Assembly (NCBI GenBank): GCA_026389845.1
Contig: JAPLHB010000152.1
Location: 1 to 64,000 of the forward strand
Source of the DNA: Chloroflexota bacterium
GTDB lineage: Bacteria > Chloroflexota > Anaerolineae > CG2-30-64-16
Length of the DNA: 64,000 nt
Direction of reading: 5' to 3'
The stretch's first letter is position 1, and each line of letters begins with the position of its first letter. Below the pieces are notes generated by a model. It made no database searches and had not been told where the DNA came from. It was given only the letters and a program-made list of their open reading frames with translations. Below, one piece after another: positions 17,291 through 27,030 of this stretch. The translations under genes and the position numbers were made by a program.

Positions 17291-17420
17291 GTCCGTCTAA
17301 TGCAACTTTTCGGGGGATTAGATGGATGATTTCCGTCTAAATCCCCTGAGCGGGGGATTAGACGGATTGCGTCCGTCTAAATGTCGTGGGCGGCGGATTA
17401 GGCGGAAAGTTTCCGCCTAA
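17291..17420 (+). repeat. 40-bp-periodic hairpin array in a transcribed leader
   Basis: CCGTCTAA recurs at 40-bp steps (17293, 17333, 17373, and as CCGCCTAA at 17413), alternating with GGATTAGACGGA-type halves at 17315, 17355 and 17395. Each half can pair with its neighbour on either side. In the last unit both arms change together (TTAGACGG to TTAGGCGG, and TCCGTCTAA to TCCGCCTAA), keeping pairing. The other bases of 16928-17565 show only the heptamer run and the promoter. Confidence 0.85.
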
Positions 17421-17565
17421 ATACAAGTTGGGCCGCTAAACGAGATTATATAAGAGAGGATTGATATGAAGCCAAGCAATCATAAATTACAGCCAATGCA
17501 ACTCAACCGGCCAACGTGAGGAAAACCAGGCCGATCAGTTGGGCGAGATTCGAAAGGAACATCTG

Positions 17566-18525
17566 ATGGAAAAGCAAAATCAATCTCGAAAATCTGAACT
17601 GGGTCCGAATTGGGCCTACCGGGGGCGGGGTCTCTCCAATCTCCTTAGGATGGGCCACTGCGCTCCAACAGTGATGCAGACAATCCTGGATGTTTCATCG
17701 ACAGAGAAGGAATGGTTGGTCAGGCTCAGTGCTGGCATGCCGGGAGGCATCGGCAACACCGGATTTGAATGCGGGGCGGTCACCTCACCCCTGGTGCTGT
17801 TGGGCATACACTGCGGTCTGCGCGAGGTTGATCGTGGTCTCCCGGTGATCTTCGACAAAGGGCATGCTCTTTGCAAGCATTTTTTCTCCCGCCACAATAC
17901 TCTGCAGTGCCGGGAGATCCGCGGGAAGGATCGCTTTCCGAGGCATTGCATTGGGCCGGTCTTACGTTCGCCGGAGCTTTTTCTGGATGCCCTTGACGGT
18001 AACTGGCGGAACGCCATTCCAGCAGTTAGAAGGGCAGACTATTCCAAGCTGTACTCGCACCTGGTTGAAAATGATTTCCACTGCGCCCAGGCCGTTTTCA
18101 TCCATCTCGGTTATAATCCTACCGAACACCGAGAGCTCTTCGATGCCACCTCGGCCTTCATGGGCGGGACGTTATTCATGGGTAAGACCTGTAGCGCGTT
18201 CACCGCGGGCGTGATGGCGATCGGCCTGAGGGATGGTGAAATCGAAAACAGCCGCCTGCGGGTCATCCGTTTACTCGCCATCATGACGGCCGGCGGAGAT
18301 GCCTTTGATGAACGCATCAATAAATTCAACCGGAGTATGAACCGCGGGTACCGGTTGTCGAAATGGTTTGTGAAAGAGTTTGGCAGCACCCAATGCCAGG
18401 CGATCACACAATGCGATTTTTCTGACTCGACGGGCGTGTCCAATTACATCGAGGGCAATTGCATAACCAGGTGCAGGGTTATCGCAGGTAATGTTGCCGA
18501 GAGGGTTCAGATGATGCTCGCATGA
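17566..18525 (+). CDS. Two-domain C_GCAxxG_C_C redox protein
   Basis: A 319-residue protein with two tandem copies of the putative redox-active C_GCAxxG_C_C domain. Domain 1 has GHCAPTVMQ, GGIGNTGFECGAVTS and LQCREI. Domain 2 has FHCAQAVF, MGKTCSAFTAG (CSA instead of CGA) and STQCQAI. Members often occur near redox or metal genes; the reaction is not established. The ATG at 17566 is chosen for AAAGGA 8 bases upstream. It lies behind a strong promoter and a structured leader. The variant second motif suggests the domains differ in role. Confidence 0.75.
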   Translation: MEKQNQSRKSELGPNWAYRGRGLSNLLRMGHCAPTVMQTILDVSSTEKEWLVRLSAGMPGGIGNTGFECGAVTSPLVLLGIHCGLREVDRGLPVIFDKGHALCKHFFSRHNTLQCREIRGKDRFPRHCIGPVLRSPELFLDALDGNWRNAIPAVRRADYSKLYSHLVENDFHCAQAVFIHLGYNPTEHRELFDATSAFMGGTLFMGKTCSAFTAGVMAIGLRDGEIENSRLRVIRLLAIMTAGGDAFDERINKFNRSMNRGYRLSKWFVKEFGSTQCQAITQCDFSDSTGVSNYIEGNCITRCRVIAGNVAERVQMMLA

Positions 18526-18675
18526 GTGAAAAACATTAAGAAACAAAAAAAACGATGAAAGAAGTGAATCATGAATAGAATTTTTGCAGATGCAGATGTG
18601 GGCAAGAAAATATAATTAAAATTGTGAAATGCCCTAAATTGGTTGATTTGTGCCCCTTGTGAATGGAGGATACCT

Positions 18676-19191
18676 ATGAATACCAAACGATGGGTGATAC
18701 AAACCGCCGTGATTGGGCGAAGAGTGGCCTCCCTGGTGATCCTCAGCATGATCCTGGCGCTGTGCGTCCTTTCGTTCCTCGGCAACCCGCTGCTCTCGGT
18801 ACCGTTCATCGCTGTCACGATCACCGTTCTGGCGAGGCACGCCAGCAGTTTATGCCCGCGCTGCTCGAACCTCGCATGCGCGTTCAACCCGCACCGCGCG
18901 AGCGTTGCAGCAGACGTCCCCCAAGGGCCCGATTGCACCATGAAGGAGGAGTTCTCCGACCTACCGATCACGCGCACCACGGTGATCCCGTTCCTGGTTT
19001 CGGGGCCGGTGGCCTTCGTAGGGGCGTGGCAGTACAGTCCCTACGGGGCAGTGGTTGTCGTGACGGTGCTCCTCGCGGCGCACTTCGTCTTCCAGAAGCT
19101 GACGTGCAGCCACTGCGGGAACAACTGCGTGGGCAACTGCAACACAACGTACCAAGAGTGGAAGGCCGCGCAGAAACGCCTCGTTGGTTGA
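18676..19191 (+). CDS. Membrane protein with CxxC motifs, function unknown
   Basis: A 171-residue protein with four hydrophobic segments (about residues 13-32, 36-52, 103-122 and 122-140). There are two cysteine clusters, CPRCSNLAC between the helix pairs and CSHCGNNCVGNC near the end, consistent with metal or Fe-S binding or thiol chemistry at the membrane. GGAGG lies upstream of ATG 18676. It is followed after 4 bp by an ICMT-like methyltransferase, and the C_GCAxxG redox gene is upstream, so the three may form a redox-related operon. Confidence 0.65.
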   Translation: MNTKRWVIQTAVIGRRVASLVILSMILALCVLSFLGNPLLSVPFIAVTITVLARHASSLCPRCSNLACAFNPHRASVAADVPQGPDCTMKEEFSDLPITRTTVIPFLVSGPVAFVGAWQYSPYGAVVVVTVLLAAHFVFQKLTCSHCGNNCVGNCNTTYQEWKAAQKRLVG

Positions 19192-19195
19192 GGCG

Positions 19196-19717
19196 ATGAG
19201 TCCCTTCTATATCATCTTCGTTGGCCTCTACTTGGCCAGCCTACTGACCCGCGACGCCTACGAACTGCTCAAGATGCGCGGCAGGATCGACACGACGAAC
19301 AGTCGTGTGTTCGCGGCGGTGTTCTCATCGATGTGCGTCATGTGGGTGAGTTGGTTCGGAATCGGTCTGCTGTCTCCAACTCACCTTCAGGTACCTGCGG
19401 CCGTACGGTGGGTTGGCGCGGGCGCAGTAATCCTGGGGTTCGTGCTGGTGTTTGGGGGCATGTGGCAACTCAAGGGTGTTGAGAACATCGACCACTTGGT
19501 CACGACCGGCTTGTTCTCCAAGATCCGTCACCCCATGTACACAGGGTTCATCTTGTTGATTCTCGGCTGGAGCCTGTGGCAGGGCGCGCCGGCGAGTCTT
19601 TTGACCGGCGCCCTCGGCCTGGTCAGCATCGCATGGTGGCGCCACTGGGAGGAGCGAGAACTGGGGTCGCGCTACGGGGGGGCATACTCCCACTACCGGA
19701 CCAGGACCTGGTTCTAG
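19196..19717 (+). CDS. Isoprenylcysteine carboxyl methyltransferase-family membrane protein
   Basis: A 173-residue integral membrane protein of the ICMT/PEMT-like family (SAM-dependent methyl transfer to lipid or prenyl-type acceptors). About five hydrophobic segments; the SAM-binding signature is GLFSKIRHPMYTGFILLILG, then the end WWRHWEERELGSRYGGAYSHYRTRTWF with the family's E-x-x-L-x-x-x-YG-x-x-Y pattern. ATG 19196 is used; a TTG at 19184 would overlap the previous gene. An integron attC site follows 48 bp downstream, so this may be the tail of a gene cassette. Confidence 0.8.
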   Translation: MSPFYIIFVGLYLASLLTRDAYELLKMRGRIDTTNSRVFAAVFSSMCVMWVSWFGIGLLSPTHLQVPAAVRWVGAGAVILGFVLVFGGMWQLKGVENIDHLVTTGLFSKIRHPMYTGFILLILGWSLWQGAPASLLTGALGLVSIAWWRHWEERELGSRYGGAYSHYRTRTWF

Positions 19718-19764
19718 CCGTGAACGTATGGAAGCGGTTGAGTAGTCCACGCTCGGAGCCGCCC

Positions 19765-19849
19765 TGCTAACAAGCGCATCCAGCGGACGGCTACCAGCGA
19801 TAGACTCAGTCCAGCGCATCGGCCGCCGCTGATGCGCTGGACGTTAAGC
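19765..19849 (+). other. Integron attC site A
   Basis: An 85-bp imperfect palindrome. Left core TGCTAAC, right core GTTAAGC (matching GTTRRRY). The inner arms AGCGCATCCAGCGGACGGC and the complement of GCCGCCGCTGATGCGCT pair throughout, with two extrahelical bases (C and A) on one side, the hallmark that directs integrase to one strand. The spacer next to the cores is unpaired. No integrase gene is in the window. Confidence 0.8.
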
Positions 19850-20014
19850 CCGCGCGCCGCAACGTCCAATGCGACTACAACCATAAAGACTGACATAGAA
19901 GACAACATGAAGCTTTCATCATCTGAGAGTACGACAAATGGTTTATGCTCGGCAACAGCCTGAGGGAGTGACTATCTATCACTGCTAACCAGCCTATTTG
20001 TAAAGGAATTACGC

Positions 20015-21220
20015 ATGCCTAGTTTATCACCTGAAACCTATCAGCGTTGCCGAAAAATACTGCTTAAGTGCAAACAGTTTGACACTCATGCAAGCCTCCG
20101 ATCTTTGTTCTCGACGACCGGGTTAGACATATTTCGCGGTGGAGTACCTGAAGCGGACTCTCGCGACGCACGGGTCGACGTATTCTTAGATTATCTATCG
20201 CCCAAATACTTGAGCGATGGCCGCCCCGTTCTGCCGTTGTTTATCGCAGCACTGCGCGATCGATACGAAAGCGGCGACGCATTGTGGAATGAGCTAGAGA
20301 TGCTTTGCAAAGAAATCGAACGGCAAATGACGTATCCGCCACAAGCTTCTCAAGAGAAGCAAGTTTCGCCTGAAAGCTCGAAGGCCGATGTTTTGTTGAT
20401 CACAGCAACTGAGGTTGAGGCAAGAACGACCCTGGGGCTTTTTGAAAGAATGTGTGACCGCAAATATCAGCGAAGATTTATTGGTGATCAAGTCTATTAC
20501 GATCTCGGAATGATTGGCGGTGCTGGAGTATTCATGGTGCAGTCTGAAATGGGTACAGCCGGCTTGGGAGCATCTCTGTTAACCGTCCAAAATGGTATCA
20601 AAGCATTGTCTCCATGCGCCATCATTATGGTGGGAATTGCTTTTGGTGTGAATCCTGAAAAGCAAAAAGTCGCTGATATTTTAGTTTCAAAACAGTTAAT
20701 GCTCTATGATCTTCAAAAAATTGATCGAGAAAACGGAAAACAGAAGCTTCTACCACGGGGTGCCCGCCCGAACGCATCACCGAAGCTATTGTCTCTGTTC
20801 CGGAGCGGAGCTAAGGATTGGCATGGTCCCCAACCAGATTTTGGTTTAGTGCTTTCTGGCGAAAAACTCATTAATGATCAGGACTATCGGGATCAACTGC
20901 GTCAACTAGAAGAAGAAGCGATCGGTGGGGAAATGGAGGGTGCGGGCCTGTATGTTGCTGCTCAAAGTAACAAGAGCGATTGGATTTTGGTCAAAGCGAT
21001 TTGTGATTGGGCAGATGGAAATAAAGGGTACAAGAAATTCGAGCGGCAAAAGGTGGCCGCCCAAAGTGCAGCGGCTTTTGTGTTGCACGTACTCCTACAG
21101 GGCGGGTTGGGAAGTGTTGTTTTTCAGGAAAAGGCAGATCATGGTTTGTGCAACAAGTTAGAAGAATACGTACTTGCTCTACAGAGGGAGGTTGAAGCTG
21201 TCAACAAACCTCCAGAATAA
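20015..21220 (+). CDS. Adaptor (EAD-like) domain fused to nucleoside phosphorylase/nucleosidase
   Basis: A 401-residue two-domain protein. Residues 1-110 match the N-terminus of the NB-ARC/WD40 protein at 22738 (shared C-x-QF, DGRP and ALRxRYExGDAL), consistent with an effector-associated, death-like adaptor domain. Residues about 124-370 are a PNP_UDP_1/MTA-SAH nucleosidase-type domain: DVLLITATEVEA, GGEMEGAG (304-311) binding ribose, and catalytic-type D331 in AICDWAD. It likely cleaves a purine nucleoside or nucleotide when recruited by its partner. AAAGGA precedes the ATG. Lower GC than flanks. The role in defence or cell suicide is inferred from domain pairing. Confidence 0.8.
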   Translation: MPSLSPETYQRCRKILLKCKQFDTHASLRSLFSTTGLDIFRGGVPEADSRDARVDVFLDYLSPKYLSDGRPVLPLFIAALRDRYESGDALWNELEMLCKEIERQMTYPPQASQEKQVSPESSKADVLLITATEVEARTTLGLFERMCDRKYQRRFIGDQVYYDLGMIGGAGVFMVQSEMGTAGLGASLLTVQNGIKALSPCAIIMVGIAFGVNPEKQKVADILVSKQLMLYDLQKIDRENGKQKLLPRGARPNASPKLLSLFRSGAKDWHGPQPDFGLVLSGEKLINDQDYRDQLRQLEEEAIGGEMEGAGLYVAAQSNKSDWILVKAICDWADGNKGYKKFERQKVAAQSAAAFVLHVLLQGGLGSVVFQEKADHGLCNKLEEYVLALQREVEAVNKPPE

Positions 21221-21412
21221 GGCCTTGATCTTCAAAATGATCAACAGTTTCAGAACAGCTTTGGAGTGCCAAACTGGGCGAAGCAATTGGCGGCTAAGCC
21301 ATGCAATGCCATCTCTTGTGCTTCGAAGACTACATTAGTAGTCCGGGCACTTTGAACTGACTACTCCATTTGCCCGAGCCTCACAGCAGACAAAAATGAA
21401 GGACAGTAAAGC

Positions 21413-22678
21413 ATGAAGGAACAATTTGACGTCATTATCATTGGAGCTGGTATTGTTGGTTCAACGGTGGCTCGATTTCTCTCTCGTTATCATCTAAGAA
21501 TCTTACTAATGGAAAAAGAGCCTGAAATATGCATGGGAACAAGCGGTGCCAATTCTGCTACGATTCACTCTGGCCACTCCGTTCAATCAGGTACACTTAA
21601 GGCGGAAATGAACCTCAAAGGCAGTGCCATGTGGGATACCCTCTCAGGCGAATTGCAGATTCCTTTTGAAAGACGGGGAGACTATGTGATTGCGATCGGC
21701 GAGGAAGAATTGCCAGCTCTTGACATTCTGATATCCCAGGGTAGAGCGAATGGGGTTCTGGGGTTGAGCATTATTTCCGGCGATGAAATGCGCAAGCGTG
21801 AACCAAACATTAATTCTCTCACAAGAGGTGCGCTCTGGTCAAGAAACAGCAGTCTTTGCGACCCATGGATCGCGACGATAGCTACCGCAGAGAATGCCGT
21901 CGCAAATGGTGTTACAATAAAACTGAACACCAGATTTGACGACTTTATTATGGAGAGTCGACGTATTGTCGGTGTCAAGAGCAATCACGGCATATTCGGC
22001 TGCCGTTGGGTCATTAATGCCGGAGGTGTATATGCCGACGAGATTATGCATCGAGCAGGTGTTCACCCTGAATTTAAGATCACACCACGGCGAGGTGAGT
22101 TCTTTTTGTTAGATGGAAGGTATGTTACCCTGAATAACTTGCTGTCTCCTGTTCCAAGCAAAGTTAGCAAAGGGATTGCTGTTAAACCAACCGCAGATGG
22201 CAACGTGCTCGCTGGTTCAAATGCTCAGGACATAGAGAACAAGGAGGATTTAGCAGTTACACCTGAGGGCCTAACTGAAGTCTGGGCAGGTGCATGCAAA
22301 TTGATACCCAGTTTGAACTATCAATATACTCTAGCTGTGTTTGCAGGATTGCGTGCGAGTGGAAATGCTCCAAGTAAGAACAAACTGGCCAAATACAACG
22401 CTGATTTTATTGTTGAACTTGCAGAGGAAGTAGATGGTCTCATCAACCTTGCAGGAATTGAATCACCTGGCCTCACTGCAGCACCTGCCATAGCAATCCA
22501 AGTCATTGAGTTGCTTCAGGAAGCAGGCGAGAAATTGACGGAAAAATCTGGTTGGAATCCGATCAGACTGGCACGCATACGAACCAACAACCTTTCGGTG
22601 GAAGAAAGAGCAGAACTCCTAAAAAAGGCCAGATACCAGAAGGTGCCGAGTTGGTTATGGTCTGCCTTGCGCCAATGA
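21413..22678 (+). CDS. FAD-dependent oxidoreductase, GlpA/glycerol-3-phosphate dehydrogenase-like
   Basis: A 421-residue DAO-family flavoenzyme. FDVIIIGAGIVGSTVARFL is the ADP-binding fold. It continues with TSGANSATIHSGH and INAGGVYADEI, and near the end LINLAGIESPGLTAAPAIA, characteristic of the GlpA-like group. Longer relatives carry a C-terminal BFD-like [2Fe-2S] domain; this protein ends without cysteine motifs. Substrate unknown. It lies between the two adaptor-domain genes (192 bp after one, 59 bp before the other), an unexpected place for a metabolic enzyme. Confidence 0.8.
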   Translation: MKEQFDVIIIGAGIVGSTVARFLSRYHLRILLMEKEPEICMGTSGANSATIHSGHSVQSGTLKAEMNLKGSAMWDTLSGELQIPFERRGDYVIAIGEEELPALDILISQGRANGVLGLSIISGDEMRKREPNINSLTRGALWSRNSSLCDPWIATIATAENAVANGVTIKLNTRFDDFIMESRRIVGVKSNHGIFGCRWVINAGGVYADEIMHRAGVHPEFKITPRRGEFFLLDGRYVTLNNLLSPVPSKVSKGIAVKPTADGNVLAGSNAQDIENKEDLAVTPEGLTEVWAGACKLIPSLNYQYTLAVFAGLRASGNAPSKNKLAKYNADFIVELAEEVDGLINLAGIESPGLTAAPAIAIQVIELLQEAGEKLTEKSGWNPIRLARIRTNNLSVEERAELLKKARYQKVPSWLWSALRQ

Positions 22679-22737
22679 GTTTGGCTGTAAATCGGGAGTG
22701 CCGCCTCATGTAGCTTGGACTGCGGAGGATTTCGCCA

Positions 22738-25700
22738 TGCCAACTTTACCCAGTGAGCTGCACCTACGCTGTTTACGTACACTTCAGCAATGTAGGCAGT
22801 TTGAAAGTGATACGTTATTGCGCGCAGTCTTCGCGACGCAAGAACTCAAGCCTTTCCGTGAAGGGTTGACGAACTCCACCAACAAGGAAGATCGAGTAGA
22901 CATCTGCTTATCATATCTGCTAGGCAAACAATTAAATGACGGCCGGCCCGCATTGCTTCTGTTCCTGGACGCCTTGCGCGAGAGGTATGAGAAGGGCGAT
23001 GCGCTGCGTGACGAATTGGATGCACTTCGTAATACGCTTGAGGATGCTCTAAACTTCAGGTTCACCACTCCGCCTACTTCCACTCGCCATGACATCAATA
23101 CACTTCCGCAGCTTCGGGAAGATTGGGGCGAGGCAATCGATGTAGGTGCCTTGTACGGGCGCCAAATGGAACTGGATCGAATGAAGCAATGGATTCTCGA
23201 TGACCGGTGTCGGTTGATCGCAGTCGTAGGTATGGGAGGAATGGGTAAAACATCGCTTGTAAAGTGGCTCGCTGAACAGATAAAAGGTCATTTTGATTAT
23301 CTGTTTTGGCGAGATCTGCGCAATGCTCCTCCTGTCGAGAGTATCCTTGTGGACTGCATCAAGTTTTTGTCTGATTATCTGATAACTGACTTGCCAGAGG
23401 GAATAGACGGCAAGATAAAATACTTGGTATTGCTCCTCAAACAGCACCGTTGTATGTTGGTGTTAGATAATGCTGAAACGATCTTGCACGGAGGTGCTGG
23501 TAGTTATGGGGAAGGATACCAGGGGTATGGCGAGTTGATTCGGCAAGTAGGGATTGGAGGCACATCCCACGGGAGTTGTCTGATACTTACCAGCCGGGAA
23601 CCGCCGAAGGAAATTGTATCATGGAGTGGGGAAAGGTCCCCCGTGCGACTATGGAAGTTGTCTGGATTGGAACAAAAGGCTGGGCGTAGACTCCTAGAAG
23701 ATAGAGACTTACAGGGGGAAGATAGAACATGGGGGAGTTTGATTGATCACTATGAAGGTAACCCCCTGGCTTTGAAGCAAGTCTCTGCCACAATTCAAGA
23801 TCTATTTGGTGGTCGCATTGACCGATTCTTAGAGACCTCCGTAACGGTTTTTGGCGATATCCGACAAGTCTTGGATCAACAAGTAGCCCGCCTGACAGAC
23901 TTGGAGATAGGAATCCTGTATTGGTTAGCCATCGAGCGCGAAGTGGTTTCATGGGAAATGTTACTAGAAGATATGCAGGACACTGGACAGCCCGTGCGGC
24001 AACATCAGTTGCTGGATGCTTTGGCGTCGCTGCGCTATAAATCGCTGATTGAAACCAGTGCCGGACTTTATACTCTACAACCAGTGGTGATGGAGTATGT
24101 GACCAATCAGTTTATCGAGCGAATTTGCGAAGAGATGCGCAAGGAAAAAATCTCTCTATTTGCAAGTCATGCGTTGATTAAAGGAGAGGCCAAGGAATAT
24201 GTTCGAGAAAGTCAAATACGACTTGTCCTTAAACCTGTGATGGATAACCTGATCGCTTCAGGGAAAAAAGATGCTGAGAATAAGCTGAATAGAATTCTAT
24301 ATATACTCAGAGAACAATTTCGCGGCAAGGCCGGTTATGCTGGTGGAAATTTGCTGAATCTACTGGTTCACTTCAAGGGAGATTTGAGAGATTTTGATTT
24401 TTCTGAATTAACCATTAGGCAGGCATACCTATTGGGCGTAGACTTACATCGGTTGAATTTCTCTTGCTGCAATCTTGTCAACTGTGTCTTTACGGAACCT
24501 TTTGGAAGCATCATCACAGTTGCTTTCAGCCCTGATGGAAGTTTATTCGCGGCTGGAACCGCTAACTGCGAAATCAGATTTTGGCGAGCGGTGGATAATC
24601 ATCTGGTGCATATTTGCAGGGAACACACAGATTGGATCCGAGCAATTGCATTTAGTCCCGATGGCCGTTTACTGGCCAGTTGCAGTGGTGATCAAACTGT
24701 GAAGCTTTGGGATGTTAACTCAGGTCATTGTCTCAGAACTTTACATGGCCATACAAATATCGTGCGGTCTGTTGCCTTCAGTCCTGATGGGAACAGATTG
24801 GCGAGTAGTAGTGATGACCAGACGATATGTCTGTGGGAGGTGACCACTGGCCTGTGTCTAAAGACCCTACGGGAAGAGACAAGTTGGGTGTGGGCCATAC
24901 TCTTCAGTCCTGATGGTCAAACATTGATCAGCGGTAATGAAGATACGACCATACGCTTGTGGAATGTTAGCTCGGGCGAATGTAAGGCAATCTTACAAGG
25001 ACATGCAGAACGAGTAAGGACAATTGCTCTCAGCCCTGATAATACTGACCTTCTGCTGGCTAGTGGCAGTGATGATAAAACCGTGCGCTTATGGGATCTT
25101 GGTACAGGCGAATGTATCCATATTTGGGGAGTACATACCGATCGTATAGAATCGGTTGCATTCAGTCAGGATGGTCATATTCTTGCAAGTGGCAGCGATG
25201 ATCAGACGGTGCGGTTATGGGATGTTCGTAATTATCAGTGCTGTGATACTTTGCGTGGACATACAGCTCGGGTAAGATCAGTCGCCTTTAATCCGAGCGG
25301 CGATAGCCTGGTCAGTGGAGGCGATGATCATTTAGGCATATGGGATATCCGGAAGGGACGCTGCATCAGAATTTTGCAAGGACATGTGAATGTCACTGGT
25401 TCCGTGGCATTCAGCTCCGTTGATCCTTTTCTACTAGCGAGTGGTCATTATGACCATACCGTGCGATTGTGGAACTCGCGCCATGGCACTGGCTCAAAGA
25501 TCTTAAGGGGACACACCAAACCGGTATGGTCAGTGGCATTTAGCCCAGATGGGCAAGTGATTGCGAGTGGCAGCGACGACCAGACAATAAACCTGTGGAA
25601 CGCTAATAGTGACCACTGTTTTCGGACATTACGGGGGCATTCTGCATCTGTAATGTCAGTGGCTTTTAGTCCGAAAGGACACATCCTTGCGAGTGGCAGC

Positions 25701-26366
25701 CTCGATTATACCGTGCGTTTGTGGGATTTTAATACTGGTCAACCGCTTAGGATTCTGCAAGAACACACTAATCGCGTCAAAGCTGTCGCCTTCAGCCCCA
25801 ACGGGGGTATAGTTGCTAGCTGCAGTGAAGATCACACGGTTAAACTGTGGGATGTTCACACAGGTACGTGTCTTTATACCTTGAAAGGACATATCAATCG
25901 CGTCACATCGGTTGCTTTTAGTTCCGATGGAAATATGCTAGCGAGTGGCGGGGAAGATGATGTAATCTGCTTATGGGATGTCCATACAGGTCAATGTCTC
26001 AAGACCTTGAAGGGGCACAGCAGTAGAGTATGGTCAGTTTCTTTCAGGGTTGGTGATAACATGCTAGCCTCCTGCAGTGAGGATCATACAGTACGACTGT
26101 GGGATATAAACACAGGTCAATGCCTCACAGTCCTGGAGGGACATGACAGTAGGGTATGGTCGGTGACATTTAATTCTGGTGGTCATGTCTTGGCTAGTAG
26201 CAGTGGCCCTATCAAGCTTTGGGATATTCAACATATATCAGAAATTCCGGAACCTAGAACTTTGGAATGTGAGAAACCTTACGCGCATACGAACATTACC
26301 GGAGTCACTGGTTTGACCGAAGAACAGAAGATATCGTTGAAGGAATTGGGGGCTTTCGAAGAATAG
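22738..26366 (+). CDS. STAND NTPase: EAD-like, NB-ARC and 14 WD40 repeats
   Basis: A 1208-residue signalling ATPase. Residues 1-105 are the adaptor domain shared with the nucleosidase at 20015. The NB-ARC part has Walker A VVGMGGMGKTSLV (about 165), Walker B CMLVLDNAETI (about 239), a sensor LILTSREPP and GNPLALK (about 340). A helical linker and a short pentapeptide-like stretch follow. Then come 14 WD40 repeats ending in LWD/LWN motifs, enough for two seven-bladed propellers, and the tail NITGVTGLTEEQK common in such proteins. Expected to sense a ligand via WD40, oligomerise with ATP and engage the nucleosidase. The ATG at 22738 fits the paralogous N-terminus. Confidence 0.9.
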
Positions 26367-26376
26367 GAGCATACAC

Positions 26377-26763
26377 ATGAAGACCAACGGTATTCATCAT
26401 ATCGCTATTATCTGTTCGGATTATGAAAGATCTAAGCATTTCTATACGAGAATTCTAGGATTTAAGATCATCCAAGAAACTTGTAGAAAAGAAAGGAAAT
26501 CTTACAAACTTGATCTGGAAGTAGCAGGGAAATATCAAATTGAACTCTTTTCTTTTCCTGATCCTCCCCAACGCCTGACTTTGCCGGAAGCATGTGGATT
26601 GAGGCATCTAGCATTTGAAGTAGACAATATCGATGAAGTTGTAAGGGATTTGAGAGCATTGGGGGTAGACAGCAGTGAGGTACTAGTGGATGAGGTCACA
26701 GGAAAGCGATTTGCATTCTTCCATGACCCTGACGATTTACCATTGGAAATATACGCGAGGTAG
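26377..26763 (+). CDS. VOC-family (glyoxalase I-like) metalloprotein
   Basis: A 128-residue single-domain vicinal-oxygen-chelate protein, closest in pattern to the YaeR/GloA2 group. IHHIAIICSDYERSKHFYTRILGF carries the first metal His, GLRHLAFEVDN the second, and DDLPLEIYAR the terminal Glu. AGGAG lies before the ATG. It starts 10 bp after the STAND gene stop and is probably co-transcribed, though its role with that system is unclear. It may act on methylglyoxal or another small substrate. Confidence 0.85.
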   Translation: MKTNGIHHIAIICSDYERSKHFYTRILGFKIIQETCRKERKSYKLDLEVAGKYQIELFSFPDPPQRLTLPEACGLRHLAFEVDNIDEVVRDLRALGVDSSEVLVDEVTGKRFAFFHDPDDLPLEIYAR

Positions 26764-27030
26764 GGCACATTTCCGTCAGCATAGCTGCGATGGATAGCGG
26801 TCAAATTAGAAGCTGCGGCCATGTATCTTAACTTATGCTGTACTGCTTTGTCGTTACGGCGGAGCATCGCCGAAAGAGTTGTCAAAGTTAGCGCTAGGTA
26901 TGGCCAACCGAATGGGATGGACGCGCGCACTGCACAAAACGCAGAGCGCGCTTGTTGGTAGGCCAATCTCTTTTTCAATTCATCGCGGCGTGCGAGTGTA
27001 AACGCCGCCGCCAGTGATAATTGAAACGAC

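Noticed and set aside
17291..17420. CRISPR-like array (40-bp period)
   Set aside because: Whole units are similar with no unique spacers, units are palindromic and there are no cas genes.
20015..21220. Housekeeping MTA/SAH nucleosidase (mtnN)
   Set aside because: The N-terminal adaptor domain and its STAND partner nearby argue for an effector role instead of methionine salvage.
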